Notes: generated from the sequence alone by a model not told the origin. A stretch of DNA of 38,858 bases from Sorangium cellulosum (GCA_020720045.1 DYPH01000049.1:1-38858), one strand, 5' to 3'. Positions 17,601 through 25,947 are shown, numbered from the stretch's first letter. Program-made: numbers and translations.

Positions 17601-18613
17601 TCTCTTTTACGGCGACCTTCTTGAACCAGGCTGGCGCCCTCGTCCTCATTTACCGGGACGGCACCGTCCAGGTGAACCACGGCGGCACCGAAATGGGGCA
17701 GGGGCTCTACACGAAGATGCTCGGCGTCGCGGCGCGGGAGCTCGGGGCAGACCCTTCCACGATCCGCGTGATGAAGACGACGACCGACAAAGTCCCGAAC
17801 ACATCGGCGACTGCCGCGTCTGCAGGCGCCGACCTCAACGGCCAGGCGGTCGCCGATGCCTGCCGCCAGCTCGTGGAGCGCCTTCGGCCGGTCGCCGCCG
17901 AGCTCCTCGCGTCCAAGCTGGAGAAGCTCCCGCGTGACATCGCCTTCGAAGAGGGCTTCGTCTTTGAGCGGAGCCAGCCGGCAGTGAAGGTTTCCTTCGG
18001 GGAAGTCGCCGAGCGGGCCTATTTCCAGCAGATCGCCCTCTCGGCGACTGGCTTCTACCGGACGCCCGGCATCGGCTACGACAAGGCGAAAGGGAAGGGG
18101 AAACCGTTCTACTATTTCGCCTACGGGGCAGCTGTTTCCGAGGTCGAAGTTGACGGGTATTCGGGAATGAAGCGCGTCCGCGCCGTCGACATTCTCCACG
18201 ATGTCGGCGAGTCTTTGAACCCGTCGATCGACCGCGGTCAGATCGAGGGGGCCTTCGTCCAGGGAATGGGCTGGCTCACCGCCGAAGAGCTCGCCTGGAA
18301 CGCCAAGGGGCGCCTCCTCTCCCACTCGGCGAGCACCTACCAGATCCCCTCGATCGGCGACGCGCCGGAACATTTCCAGGTCTCGCTGCTCCCGAAGGCA
18401 CCGCAGGCGGGGACGATTCACGGCTCGAAGGCGGTCGGTGAACCGCCGCTCATGCTCGCGATTTCCGTCCGCGAAGCGCTCCGGGATGCCGTCTCTGCGT
18501 TCGGCGATGCCGTCGATGCCAGCCGTGCGGTGCCGCTCGGTTGCCCGGCGACCCACGAGGCGATCTTTGCGGCGATTCAATCGCGGATCGGCCGCGCGGA
18601 AGCGGCCGAATAG
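14663..18613 (+). CDS. xdh: Single-chain xanthine dehydrogenase
   Basis: The protein has 1316 residues from the ATG at 14663; an in-frame TTG at 14651 directly abuts GGTAGG and is less likely. It oxidises hypoxanthine and xanthine to urate. Domain order follows the eukaryote-like single chain. The plant-type [2Fe-2S] cluster has Cys 49, 54, 57 and 78, and the second cluster Cys 126, 129, 164 and 166. A FAD domain follows at about 200-480 (AELVCGATEIGV, then SRASLAGNLVTASPIGDM). The molybdopterin domain occupies about 545-1310. Active-site matches are GQEHFYLESHA (the Glu that binds substrate), FRGFGGPQG (substrate Arg) and AVGEPPLMLA (catalytic Glu). Bacterial enzymes are more often split into two or three subunits. 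XdhC is encoded nearby and allantoinase 5 kb downstream. Confidence 0.93.
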   Translation: MSAPSAAQGPLSFLLDGARVSLAASSEPPHRTLLQWLRATGRTASKEGCAEGDCGACTVLLLDRDGQGNPTWRAINACIALLATMHEREIVTAAGLGLLAGEKVDGFAESLHPVQAAMIRRYGSQCGYCTPGFVCSMAEGYYRDDLSAASNEERILDQLNGNLCRCTGYRAIRDAMSDALAAKATKDLTGDLLQITKKKALPAASSFAFETAEGAFLRPSNLDELLAAKAKDPEAELVCGATEIGVYANKKQQRWKALIAVDTIPELLEVTQTEQAWRIGASVSLTSVEEALAGEYPLLDAMFAVFASRPIRSRASLAGNLVTASPIGDMAPCLLALDATLHLASKERGPREVAIASFFTGYRATVLAKDEVVVAVEIPRSVTAGCTREQSSVKVSKRRELDISIVSAAFVVDVDADGIVQHARIAYGGVAATPLRAYAAEEALVGKRWRAVDVASANTIAATRAAVADVLAGIYTPIDDVRAKKGYRVGLIATLFERFFDGEHGPILPPESYGKRLSPPGETPDRRTPSEAAPIAVHEGTAKKHPHESAVGHVTGSARYVDDVGRTRHALTLWPAGSPYARARLDALDVDEAAAMPGVHTVLTAADIPGENDVGAVRKDESLLVPIGGEASYLGHMVAVVVAETEELARAAAGKIRASYTELPPVLGMEEALAAESFHSAGHRIVRGDAAAALKSAFRTVSGTLTIGGQEHFYLESHAAFAEAGDDGDVKVLSSTQHPSEVQAVVSHVLHLPRHRVVVESPRMGGGFGGKETQGNTWAALVALAACKTKRPVRVQLDRDLDMELTGKRHPFFAKYQVGFDAEGHLSGANVELYNDGGWALDLSESICDRGLFHLDNAYYIPHVDFFGRVLKTNTTSHTAFRGFGGPQGMVVIEEIIDRVARELGLPPEIVRERNLYRGDGETNTTHYGQHLDDNRISRIWSELLASSRFEARKEEIARFNAESPRIKRGIAITPVKFGISFTATFLNQAGALVLIYRDGTVQVNHGGTEMGQGLYTKMLGVAARELGADPSTIRVMKTTTDKVPNTSATAASAGADLNGQAVADACRQLVERLRPVAAELLASKLEKLPRDIAFEEGFVFERSQPAVKVSFGEVAERAYFQQIALSATGFYRTPGIGYDKAKGKGKPFYYFAYGAAVSEVEVDGYSGMKRVRAVDILHDVGESLNPSIDRGQIEGAFVQGMGWLTAEELAWNAKGRLLSHSASTYQIPSIGDAPEHFQVSLLPKAPQAGTIHGSKAVGEPPLMLAISVREALRDAVSAFGDAVDASRAVPLGCPATHEAIFAAIQSRIGRAEAAE

Positions 18614-18629
18614 GCATCCATCAAATGCG

Positions 18630-20621
18630 CTAGTTGCAGGCCCTGGGCTGCGCACTCCGGAAGTCGCAGCCCTTTCCGCCGCTCGCTTCGTTGCATTCTG
18701 CAGGCAAAAACGTCGTCGGCTTTCCATCCCAGCAGCTCCGGGCCCAGCGCGTGATCTGTGCGCGGGCCGCCTTGCCGGCAGGCGTGTTGCACGCCGCGAA
18801 GCCGTGGGCGCCGTAGCCGGGATCGAAGGGGACCTGGTACTGGGCGAGCGCGACGCCGGAGCCGTCGACGCGCTCTACGCCCTCGATGCCGACGATCGGC
18901 TGGAGGGCCGGCGTGAGCATTTTTGCACGGAGCGCGCGCCCGAGGAAGGCGGTGCCGATGTTCGGAACGACCGGGTCGTCGATGCTCTCTTGGAGGATGT
19001 AGAAGGGCTCGCCGGCGGTGTCTTTCTCGACGACGTCGGCCCAAACTGAGCTGTCGACGCCGTCGAGCTGGGTCTGCGCGTAGCCGATGGCGAGGCGGAG
19101 ATCGACGAAGGTGCCGTAGCTCGCGGAGAGCAGCGCTGCCGTATTGTCGAAAATAATGGATTTTACAAGAAAATGAGCCCAGCCCCCTGCGGGGACGTTG
19201 AAGGCGCCGTAGCGGATCGTCGGGTCGGCGAAGGTGACGACGGAGCCCACGATCCCGCCGAGCGAGCCGCCGGCCCAAATCGGTTCTGCCGGGTTCGGCC
19301 GTCGCCCCTTTGCCGGGTTGGCGATGTTCTGGGGGCCGAGGGTGTCTGCGGCGAGGAGATCCCCCAGCTTCGTCTCCAGCATTTTCTGCATCGCGGCGCC
19401 GTTTACGAGCGATTGGAGGAGGCGCCCGAGGACGCCATGGGAGCCGGAGAGCGACTGGACGAGCGTGGTGATGTTCCCGAGGGCGGTCTTGTCGGTCCAG
19501 CCATCGAATTCGTAGTTCGACTTGCCGGCCCCTTCGAGGGCGAGATCGGCGTCGAAGGCGTCGTCATCGACGTTCCCACCGGCACCGTGCCCCCAGAACA
19601 CCATCCGGTAGTCGCCGGTGCCGCGCGGGATCATCACGCGGAAAGGTGCATCCTGCACCCCTTGCGCGATCGGCTTCCCGGCGGCGTCGAAGGTGAGGTG
19701 GTACTTTTCACCCGTAAACTTAGGCACTCCCGAGAGGTGCCCGCGAACGATCGCGAGGACGGGGCCGCTGTCGAAGGTCGTGACCTTGTCGGCGACGGCG
19801 GTGACCTTTCCGTCCACGACCGCCTGCTCGGCTACCTTTCGTGCCGCCACGATCGGGAGCTTCGGCGTCTCTGCTTCGCGGGTCGTGAACTCGGTGAGGC
19901 GCACCACGCGGGCCAGGTCGATGTTCGCCTTCTTCAGGGCGGCCCGCGTCGGCGCGTAATAGGCGCGCAGATCGGCCTCCTCTTGGCTGGCCGGTTCGGC
20001 GCGATCGAGGGCAATGAGTAGAGCGCGATTGGCGTTAAGTTTCGAGGTCTTGGCAACCCCATCGTCGCCGGTGACGGTCACGGTTGCGTCGTCGGTAACG
20101 ACCCCGATGTAGTCGTGCTTCGGCGCATAAGGGGCGAGGGGGTAGAGCACCAAGAGGCTCTCTTTTCCAGCCGTTGACACGTCGTCGGCGGTGACGACCT
20201 CGGTCCTCTGGGGAATTTTCGCCCCGGTCGCGGCGTCGATCAAGAACCCGGCTTGGTCGAAAAGAACCGGATCTACGGTGCCGATCGCTCCAAAGAAAAC
20301 CGGCTGAACTCGGGAAAATCCCTCAGCGCGGTTGATGAGCGACGGTTCATCGTCGGTGCCGAGGAGGGAGCTCTTGTTCATCGCCACGCGGATCGACGTC
20401 GGGCTCGTCGCGTCGGCCTTTGCGTAGTGGTTCGACGGAAATGGGAGGATGCAGCGCGTGTCGTCGGTCGGCCCGCAGGCGAGCATGAGCGGCGTCCGAT
20501 CGCCTTCCGCGCGGGGCGTTCCGTCGTAGGTCGTGCTGCAGCCGCCCCCGGCGACCGAGAGGACGGCGACAAACGGGATAACGACGGCAGAAAACGGAGC
20601 AAAGGTGCGGCGGAACTTCAT
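18630..20621 (-). CDS. Secreted lipase-like alpha/beta hydrolase lipoprotein
   Basis: The protein has 663 residues. A signal peptide ends in SVAGGGC, a weak but plausible lipobox. The N-terminal part (CILPFPSNHYAKAD, then AEGFSRVQPVFF) resembles the N-terminal domain of secreted bacterial 'virulence factor' lipases. The hydrolase part has an oxyanion-type WGHGAGG at 343-349, the nucleophile Ser453 in AGGSLGGIVG, a likely acid Asp549 in SIDDPVVP and His606 in GYGAHGFA, in the right order for a catalytic triad. Several Cys at the C-terminus may form disulfides, consistent with export. The substrate is unknown; a lipid, ester or polymer is likely. It stands alone, convergent with xanthine dehydrogenase (16 bases apart). 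Confidence 0.75.
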   Translation of the reverse strand: MKFRRTFAPFSAVVIPFVAVLSVAGGGCSTTYDGTPRAEGDRTPLMLACGPTDDTRCILPFPSNHYAKADATSPTSIRVAMNKSSLLGTDDEPSLINRAEGFSRVQPVFFGAIGTVDPVLFDQAGFLIDAATGAKIPQRTEVVTADDVSTAGKESLLVLYPLAPYAPKHDYIGVVTDDATVTVTGDDGVAKTSKLNANRALLIALDRAEPASQEEADLRAYYAPTRAALKKANIDLARVVRLTEFTTREAETPKLPIVAARKVAEQAVVDGKVTAVADKVTTFDSGPVLAIVRGHLSGVPKFTGEKYHLTFDAAGKPIAQGVQDAPFRVMIPRGTGDYRMVFWGHGAGGNVDDDAFDADLALEGAGKSNYEFDGWTDKTALGNITTLVQSLSGSHGVLGRLLQSLVNGAAMQKMLETKLGDLLAADTLGPQNIANPAKGRRPNPAEPIWAGGSLGGIVGSVVTFADPTIRYGAFNVPAGGWAHFLVKSIIFDNTAALLSASYGTFVDLRLAIGYAQTQLDGVDSSVWADVVEKDTAGEPFYILQESIDDPVVPNIGTAFLGRALRAKMLTPALQPIVGIEGVERVDGSGVALAQYQVPFDPGYGAHGFAACNTPAGKAARAQITRWARSCWDGKPTTFLPAECNEASGGKGCDFRSAQPRACN

Positions 20622-20741
20622 GATCGGGCGGCCGCAGTCATGCCACGATCACACGCGCATCGCACGCGCAAGTCCCGAAAAAAATGCGCCGCGATGCGTT
20701 GTTGTTGCGCGTCTCGGTGCCATTCCGTAGGCGCTAGCTTC

Positions 20742-20963
20742 ATGAGCATCCGATACGCACTTACGATTGAAGGAATGCACTGTGGCGCCTGCGTTCGACG
20801 GGTGCAGCATGCACTCACCGAGGCAGGCGCGACCGAAGTTACGGTCGTCCTCGGGAAGGCAGAGGCGACCGTCGACGATGTGCCCGAAGGGGATCTCCGA
20901 AGGGTCGTCGAAGACCTAGGCTTCCCCGTTTCCGGCATCGCCGCGGTCGCTGGCGACGCATGA
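20742..20963 (+). CDS. copZ: Heavy-metal-associated copper chaperone
   Basis: The protein has 73 residues with one HMA fold: ALTIEGMHCGACVRRVQHAL gives the GMxCxxC copper site at residues 11-17, and the rest follows the beta-alpha-beta-beta-alpha-beta pattern (EVTVVLGKAEATV, then LRRVVEDLGFPV). It probably carries Cu(I) to the ATPase encoded next, with which it overlaps by four bases (ATGA). The start at 20742 is the only sensible ATG before the fold. Upstream, 20622-20741 holds the promoter; I see no clear CueR-type operator there. Confidence 0.88.
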   Translation: MSIRYALTIEGMHCGACVRRVQHALTEAGATEVTVVLGKAEATVDDVPEGDLRRVVEDLGFPVSGIAAVAGDA

Positions 20964-23314
20964 CGACGACCGATCCCGGCGCTGCGATGGTCGTCCCGGT
21001 AGGCGGGATGACGTGCGGCGCCTGCACGGGGGCCGTCGAGCGCGCGGCGGGCAAGGTCGCTGGGGTCGTTTGCGCGGCGGCGAGCCTCGAAACACGTGCA
21101 GTTCGCATCGAAATGGGGGCCGACGGGGACCGGGCGGCGATCGCTCGGGCGGTCGTCGACGCTGTCGAAAAGGCCGGCTATGCCGCTGAAATTCCTGACC
21201 CCGATGGCGATGAGGCGACGCGCATTCGCGCCCGAGACCTCGCCGAAGGCAAGGAGGCCTCGGCCCTCTTCGCGCGGTCGCTCGCTGCGATCGGAGTCGG
21301 TGTACTCCTCATGCTTCTTGCGCCGCTGTCGATGGACCGCAGCCATGTGATGCATGCAGATGCCATGCATCGCGGGATCGCGAACCTGTTCACGGCGCTC
21401 GCCCCGATCGTTTACCGGGCGCCGCCGGAGGCCTACCTGGCGGCATCGTGGACGTTAGCGCTCGGCACTCTGGCTCTGATCGGTCGTGCGCCGCTTTCGC
21501 GCGCCTTCAAAGCGGCGCGGGGCGGCCACGGAACGATGGACACGCTCGTTGTGCTTTCCGCCCTCGCCTCGCTCGCCCTCTCGGCGGCGACCCTCGCCGC
21601 CCCGATGCCCGAGTCTTACCTCGACGGCGCCGTGATGGTCTTCGCCTTCACCGGCCTCGGCCGCGCCCTCGAAGCGCGCGCGAAGCGAGCGACGGGGAGC
21701 GCCCTCGTCTCCCTCGCCGCGCTCACCGTCGACGATGTCGCCGTAGTCGATGACGACGGTGTGGCACATACCCTCCCGCGCGCCCTTCTCCGAAAGGGGG
21801 ATTGCCTGCGGATTCTGCCGGGGGCCCGCATCGCCGCCGACGCGGTCGTGACGAGCGGGACGAGCCGCATCGACGAGGCGAGCCTGACCGGCGAGCCACT
21901 TCCAAGGACGGTCACCGTCGGCGATAAACTTGTGCAGGGTACACTGAACTCCGACAGTCCCCTCGACGCGACCGTCATCGCCGCCGGGCGCGACGGGACG
22001 CTGGGGCGACTCCTTACAGCCCTCGAACTCGCAAGTGCCGAAAAAGCATCTGGATTTGGCTGGGTGGATGCGATCGCGGCGCGCTTCGTCCCCGCGCTCC
22101 TGGCCGTCGCCACGCTCGCCGCGCTCGGGTGGTGGCTCTTTGGAGCCGGTGGAGCCTACGCGGCACGCATCTTTGCCTCCGTGGTCGCCGTCGCCTGCCC
22201 GTGCGCCCTCGGCCTCGCGATTCCGATCGCCGCGTCGGCGGCGACAACGCGCGCTGCGAAAGCGGGGCTCTACGTCCGTGGTGCCCGTGCCTTCGCGAAG
22301 ATCGGCGACGTTCGCCACCTCGTCTGCGACAAGACCGGGACGCTTACCGTTGGTGCACCAACGGTTGCATCTTGCATGTGGTTTCCTGACGCCGACGAAC
22401 CGCCGCACACACGCAAGGCGGTCTACGAAGCGGTGAAGGCCCTCGAGGGGAAGAGCGAGCACGTCCTCGCGAAGGCGCTGGTCGCTTGGGCGGAAGCGTC
22501 GGGGAAGCCCCGTCTCCGGCCGGTGCGGGACGTCGTCGTGACCCCCGGCCGCGGCCTTGCGGGGACCGTCGACGGGATCCGCTGGGCGATCGGCGACGCC
22601 ACCTTCCTTCCGGCGGAGAACCAGGCGGGCGTCGGAACGGCCTCGGTTTTTGTCCTTGCGGGCGACGCGCCGGTTGAAGTGGGCCCGCCGTCTCTCGCGA
22701 CGCCGCTGCCAGCAAATTCGCTGGCGGTCGCGAACGGACGGGCCCCCGTCGCTGCGCTCACGCTCACCGATGAAGTGCGACCCGAGGCCGAGGACCTTGT
22801 GCGCGCCGCCCATAGAGAAGGGTGGAAGGTGCATCTATTTTCTGGGGACCGCTCGCCGGCGGTCGCCGAGATTGCGCAGACCCTCGGCATCGACGACGCA
22901 CGCGGAGGCATGCTGCCTGCCGATAAGGCGGCGGCGATTCGCGCGCTTCGCGACGGTGACAGCGCCGTTGCGATGATCGGGGACGGATTGAACGACGCGC
23001 CCGCCCTCGCAGAAGCCGATTTGTCGCTTGCGCCGGGGAGTGCCGTTGCGGCGAGTCTTGCCGTCGCCGACGTCGTCTTTTTGCGAGGCGATCTGCGCGC
23101 GTTCCCTGAGCTCCTCGCGCTCGGTCACGCGTTTCGACGCACCGTCCATCGCGGCCTCTTCTGGGCCTTTGCCTACAATATCGTTGCAATTCCGGTCGCC
23201 GCTGGCCTCTTCGAGCGCCGCTTCGGGATCGCGCTCACGCCGGCCACCGCCGGTCTCTCGATGGCGGCCAGCTCGCTCTTCGTGGTGCTCGGATCGATCC
23301 GTCTCGCCCGATAA
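20960..23314 (+). CDS. copA: P1B-type copper-exporting ATPase
   Basis: The protein has 784 residues and pumps Cu(I) out of the cytoplasm. It has one N-terminal HMA domain (GMTCGAC, 16-22) and about eight membrane helices. Signature motifs are LTGEP at 309-313, the transport motif CPC at 413-415, DKTGT at 457-461 and GDGLND at 674-679. Late helices carry AYNIVAIPVAAG and MAASS, as in Cu(I)-type pumps. The first external loop is Met/His-rich (MDRSHVMHADAMHRG), which could bind metal on release. Two deviations: the nucleotide-domain HP motif reads SEHVLA rather than SEHPLA, and the residues after CPC read ALGLAIPIA rather than ALGLATPTA. It is coupled to copZ. Silver is an alternative substrate. 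Confidence 0.92.
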   Translation: MTTTDPGAAMVVPVGGMTCGACTGAVERAAGKVAGVVCAAASLETRAVRIEMGADGDRAAIARAVVDAVEKAGYAAEIPDPDGDEATRIRARDLAEGKEASALFARSLAAIGVGVLLMLLAPLSMDRSHVMHADAMHRGIANLFTALAPIVYRAPPEAYLAASWTLALGTLALIGRAPLSRAFKAARGGHGTMDTLVVLSALASLALSAATLAAPMPESYLDGAVMVFAFTGLGRALEARAKRATGSALVSLAALTVDDVAVVDDDGVAHTLPRALLRKGDCLRILPGARIAADAVVTSGTSRIDEASLTGEPLPRTVTVGDKLVQGTLNSDSPLDATVIAAGRDGTLGRLLTALELASAEKASGFGWVDAIAARFVPALLAVATLAALGWWLFGAGGAYAARIFASVVAVACPCALGLAIPIAASAATTRAAKAGLYVRGARAFAKIGDVRHLVCDKTGTLTVGAPTVASCMWFPDADEPPHTRKAVYEAVKALEGKSEHVLAKALVAWAEASGKPRLRPVRDVVVTPGRGLAGTVDGIRWAIGDATFLPAENQAGVGTASVFVLAGDAPVEVGPPSLATPLPANSLAVANGRAPVAALTLTDEVRPEAEDLVRAAHREGWKVHLFSGDRSPAVAEIAQTLGIDDARGGMLPADKAAAIRALRDGDSAVAMIGDGLNDAPALAEADLSLAPGSAVAASLAVADVVFLRGDLRAFPELLALGHAFRRTVHRGLFWAFAYNIVAIPVAAGLFERRFGIALTPATAGLSMAASSLFVVLGSIRLAR

Positions 23315-23336
23315 TCTCTCTGGAACTCGAGCAACC

Positions 23337-23600
23337 TCAAAGGTCGATCTGGGAGCCGATTTCGACGACGTGGTCGGGCGGGAGACCGAAAAGGTCGGTC
23401 GCTGCCAGAGCGTTTCTGGAGCGGAAAGCGAAGAGTTGTTCGCTGAAACCGGAGAAGCGCCCCGCCGGCGACGGGACGATCCGCTCCTTCCCGAGGAGGT
23501 ACTGGATCTCTCCGGTGGCACCGGTCGCCGCGGGATCGAGGGCGGCGAGGTTCGCCAGGGTCACGCGCAGCGCACCGGGGACATGGGGCGCCGAAATACC
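23337..23600 (-). pseudogene. kup: Remnant of Kup potassium transporter C-terminus
   Basis: The reading frame ending at 23337 encodes the very end of a Kup-type potassium uptake protein: IQYLLGKERIVPS, then FAFRSRNALAATDLFGLPPD and VVEIGSQIDL, which is the conserved Kup C-terminus. Kup-like sequence (PHVPGALR) continues upstream of the first possible start (GTG at 23564) until an in-frame TAG at 23601-23603. The membrane part of about 550 residues is absent, and the allantoinase gene begins at 23614 on the other strand. This is therefore a truncated leftover and not a small gene with its own start, although expression of a 75-residue peptide cannot be excluded. Confidence 0.75.
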
Positions 23601-23613
23601 CTAGAGTCGGCCG

Positions 23614-25014
23614 GTGAACTTCGACGCCGACCTTCGCCCGCCGACCGACTACTTCCTCCGGGGCCGCCGTGTGCTTACGCCGGAGGGGATCGCGCCGAGG
23701 CACCTCCATATCCGCGCTGGGAAAATTGCAGCGATCGGGCCCTACGAAGCGGTGCCGGCGGGGGCACCGGTCGTCGATGCCGGCGACCTTGTCGTGCTTC
23801 CCGGGCTCGTCGATACGCATGTACACATCAACGATCCCGGCCGCGCCGACTGGGAGGGCTTCGCGACGGCGACGCGGGCGGCGGCGGCGGGCGGCGTGAC
23901 GACGGTCGTCGACATGCCGCTCAACGCGATTCCGGCAACGACGACCCTCGAAGGGCTCCAGGCAAAGCTCCGCGCGCTCGAGGAAAAAGCGTTTGTAAAT
24001 GTCGGTCTCTGCGGCGGTCTCGTCCCGGAAAATGCAGCCAACGTAGGCGATCTCTATCGGGAAGGATTGCTCGCCTTCAAATGCTTCCTGGCGGAAACCG
24101 GGGTGAAGGAGTTTACGCATGTGAGCGACCGCGAGCTCGCTGCCGGGATGAAGAGCCTCGCCGCGGTGAACGCGCCGCTCTTCGTGCATGCCGAGCTCCC
24201 GGAGCCGCTGGAGGCGGCCGAAAAGGCGCTCGGGCCGCTCGCCCTCGACCCGCGCAGCTACGATGCCTGGCTCCTCGCCCGCCCGAAGAGCGCCGAAGAC
24301 GCCGCCGTCGATCTCGTCGCGAAGACGGCAAAGAGCACCGGTGCACGGGCCCATATTGTGCATTTGTCGGCTTCGAGCGCTTTGGAAGTTTTGTGGCGGG
24401 CGAAGGACGAGAACATCGCGCTCACCGCGGAGACCTGCCCCCACTATTTGACCTTTGCTTCCGAGGAGATCGCAGACGGCCAGACGGCGTTCAAGTGTGC
24501 GCCGCCGATTCGCGAAGCCGAGAACCGGGAGAAGTTGTGGGGGGCCCTCAAAGAGGGATCGATTGCCCAGGTGGTAACGGATCATAGCCCGGCGACCATC
24601 GAACTCAAATGCAGTGGATCCGGCGACTTTACCAAGGCGTGGGGCGGGATCGCCTCGCTCCAGCTCGGTCTCGCCATCGTGTGGACGGGGGCTTCGGCCC
24701 GCGGCGCATCGCTGGTCGACGTCGCCCGCTGGATGAGCGAGATGCCTGCGCGCCTCGTCGGCCTCTACGGCCAGAAGGGGTGTCTTGCGGTCGGCGCCGA
24801 TGCCGACGTGATCTTCTTCGATCCGGAGGCCGACTTCTTCGTCGATGCTAACACCTTGGAACATAAGAACAAAATTACCGCCTACCAGGGGCGCACCCTG
24901 AAGGGGCGCGTGGCTCGGACGATCCTCGGCGGGCAGACGATCTTCACTGCCGATTCAGCACTCGGAGCCACCTTCCACGGCGCGCCCCAGGGGCGCTGGC
25001 TCCGCCGAAACTGA
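23614..25014 (+). CDS. allB: Allantoinase
   Basis: The protein has 466 residues from a GTG at 23614. It belongs to the cyclic amidohydrolase superfamily and most closely fits allantoinase, which opens allantoin to allantoate. The metal site is visible: GLVDTHVHINDPGR (His69 and His71), the bridging Lys in LAFKCFLAETG, His in FVHAEL, His in AHIVHLS, and the catalytic Asp in VVTDHSPAT. GVTTVVDMPLNAIPAT and ETCPHYLTF are also typical. With the xanthine dehydrogenase 5 kb upstream it suggests purine catabolism for nitrogen. Dihydropyrimidinase or hydantoinase are alternatives but fit less well. The gene begins next to the truncated Kup remnant, so this junction may be a recombination boundary. 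Confidence 0.9.
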   Translation: MNFDADLRPPTDYFLRGRRVLTPEGIAPRHLHIRAGKIAAIGPYEAVPAGAPVVDAGDLVVLPGLVDTHVHINDPGRADWEGFATATRAAAAGGVTTVVDMPLNAIPATTTLEGLQAKLRALEEKAFVNVGLCGGLVPENAANVGDLYREGLLAFKCFLAETGVKEFTHVSDRELAAGMKSLAAVNAPLFVHAELPEPLEAAEKALGPLALDPRSYDAWLLARPKSAEDAAVDLVAKTAKSTGARAHIVHLSASSALEVLWRAKDENIALTAETCPHYLTFASEEIADGQTAFKCAPPIREAENREKLWGALKEGSIAQVVTDHSPATIELKCSGSGDFTKAWGGIASLQLGLAIVWTGASARGASLVDVARWMSEMPARLVGLYGQKGCLAVGADADVIFFDPEADFFVDANTLEHKNKITAYQGRTLKGRVARTILGGQTIFTADSALGATFHGAPQGRWLRRN

Positions 25015-25065
25015 TGCACTTTGCACGCATGCTTTCGGAAGCTGTCCGTTGCGCGTTGGCCGGCG

Positions 25066-25947
25066 ATGCGAACCCTCCTCGTCGTCTCCGCAGCAACCCT
25101 CCTCGGGGCCTGCGCCACGTCGGACGCCCCTCGCGTGCCGGCAACCCCCACCCACGACGCAGCGCCGCCCTTTCATGAGGAGCCTTCGCTGGTGGGGCTC
25201 CTCGACGAGGCGCACGTTTCGGGCGCGTTCGTCTACGCGCCGCTTGGAAAATGGCGGACGGAAATGGCCGGGAGCAATCGTGCATCCTGCATGGAACGGC
25301 GATCGCCCGCCTCGACGTTCAAGGTGCCCCACGCGTTGTTCGCCCTCGACCGTGGCGTGATCACGCCGGCGACGACCTTCCCCGGCGTCGACGTCCCCGC
25401 CTTCCCGGCCTGGCGGGAGACGCTCGACTTGAAGGGGGCGCTTGCAGCGTCGAGTGTGCCGTGGTTTCAACAGGTTGCGACGAACCTCGGAGTTGCCGGC
25501 GAGCAGGAGTTGGTCGACAGCTTCGACTACGGCGACCGCCAAATTGGTGCAGACCTCACCCATTTTTGGCTTGGTTCAACGGGCGCGGCGCTCCACATCG
25601 CGCCGGCCGAACAGGTCCGCTTTTTGGACCGCCCGATGGCGAAGGACCTCCCGCTCCGCCATCCGGAGTCGGCCGATGCGCTCCTCGCGCTCCTCCCGGA
25701 AGAGCGCGTCTCCGGACGGGTCGTGCGTGGGAAGACCGGCTGGGCGGTATCCGACGATGGGCGCACCCGCGCCGCTTGGTACATCGGCATCGTGCTCCCC
25801 GACGGCGAAAAGCCGGGCCCCCTTCAACAGGGGACCGCGTTTGCCCTCGTTCTTGACGCTCCGAAGCGCGCCGACCAGCAAATTCCCACGATGGATCAGC
25901 GGAAGCCGCTCGCCTTCGCGCTGCTCAAACGGGCGGGGCGCCTGTAA
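25066..25947 (+). CDS. Class D beta-lactamase-like lipoprotein
   Basis: The protein has 293 residues from the ATG at 25066 (MRTLLVVSAAT); longer in-frame starts only add a non-signal segment. The lipobox LLGAC places the lipid-modified Cys at 16. Class D active-site motifs are present in order: STFK at 83-86 (nucleophile Ser and carbamylated Lys), SSV at 129-131, FWL at 167-169 (the Trp that supports Lys carbamylation) and KTG at 223-225. The YGN motif is YGD (155-157). It may hydrolyse beta-lactams in the periplasm, or be a related serine hydrolase or penicillin-recognising protein. Its last 23 bases overlap the tail of the convergent acyl-CoA ligase gene. Confidence 0.85.
   Translation: MRTLLVVSAATLLGACATSDAPRVPATPTHDAAPPFHEEPSLVGLLDEAHVSGAFVYAPLGKWRTEMAGSNRASCMERRSPASTFKVPHALFALDRGVITPATTFPGVDVPAFPAWRETLDLKGALAASSVPWFQQVATNLGVAGEQELVDSFDYGDRQIGADLTHFWLGSTGAALHIAPAEQVRFLDRPMAKDLPLRHPESADALLALLPEERVSGRVVRGKTGWAVSDDGRTRAAWYIGIVLPDGEKPGPLQQGTAFALVLDAPKRADQQIPTMDQRKPLAFALLKRAGRL

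Noticed and set aside
20622-20741. CueR-type operator before copZ
   Set aside because: GC-rich partial repeats only; no spaced palindrome of the CueR kind could be read.
23337-23564. A functional 75-residue gene
   Set aside because: Kup homology continues upstream of its first possible start, so the frame is a leftover of a longer gene.
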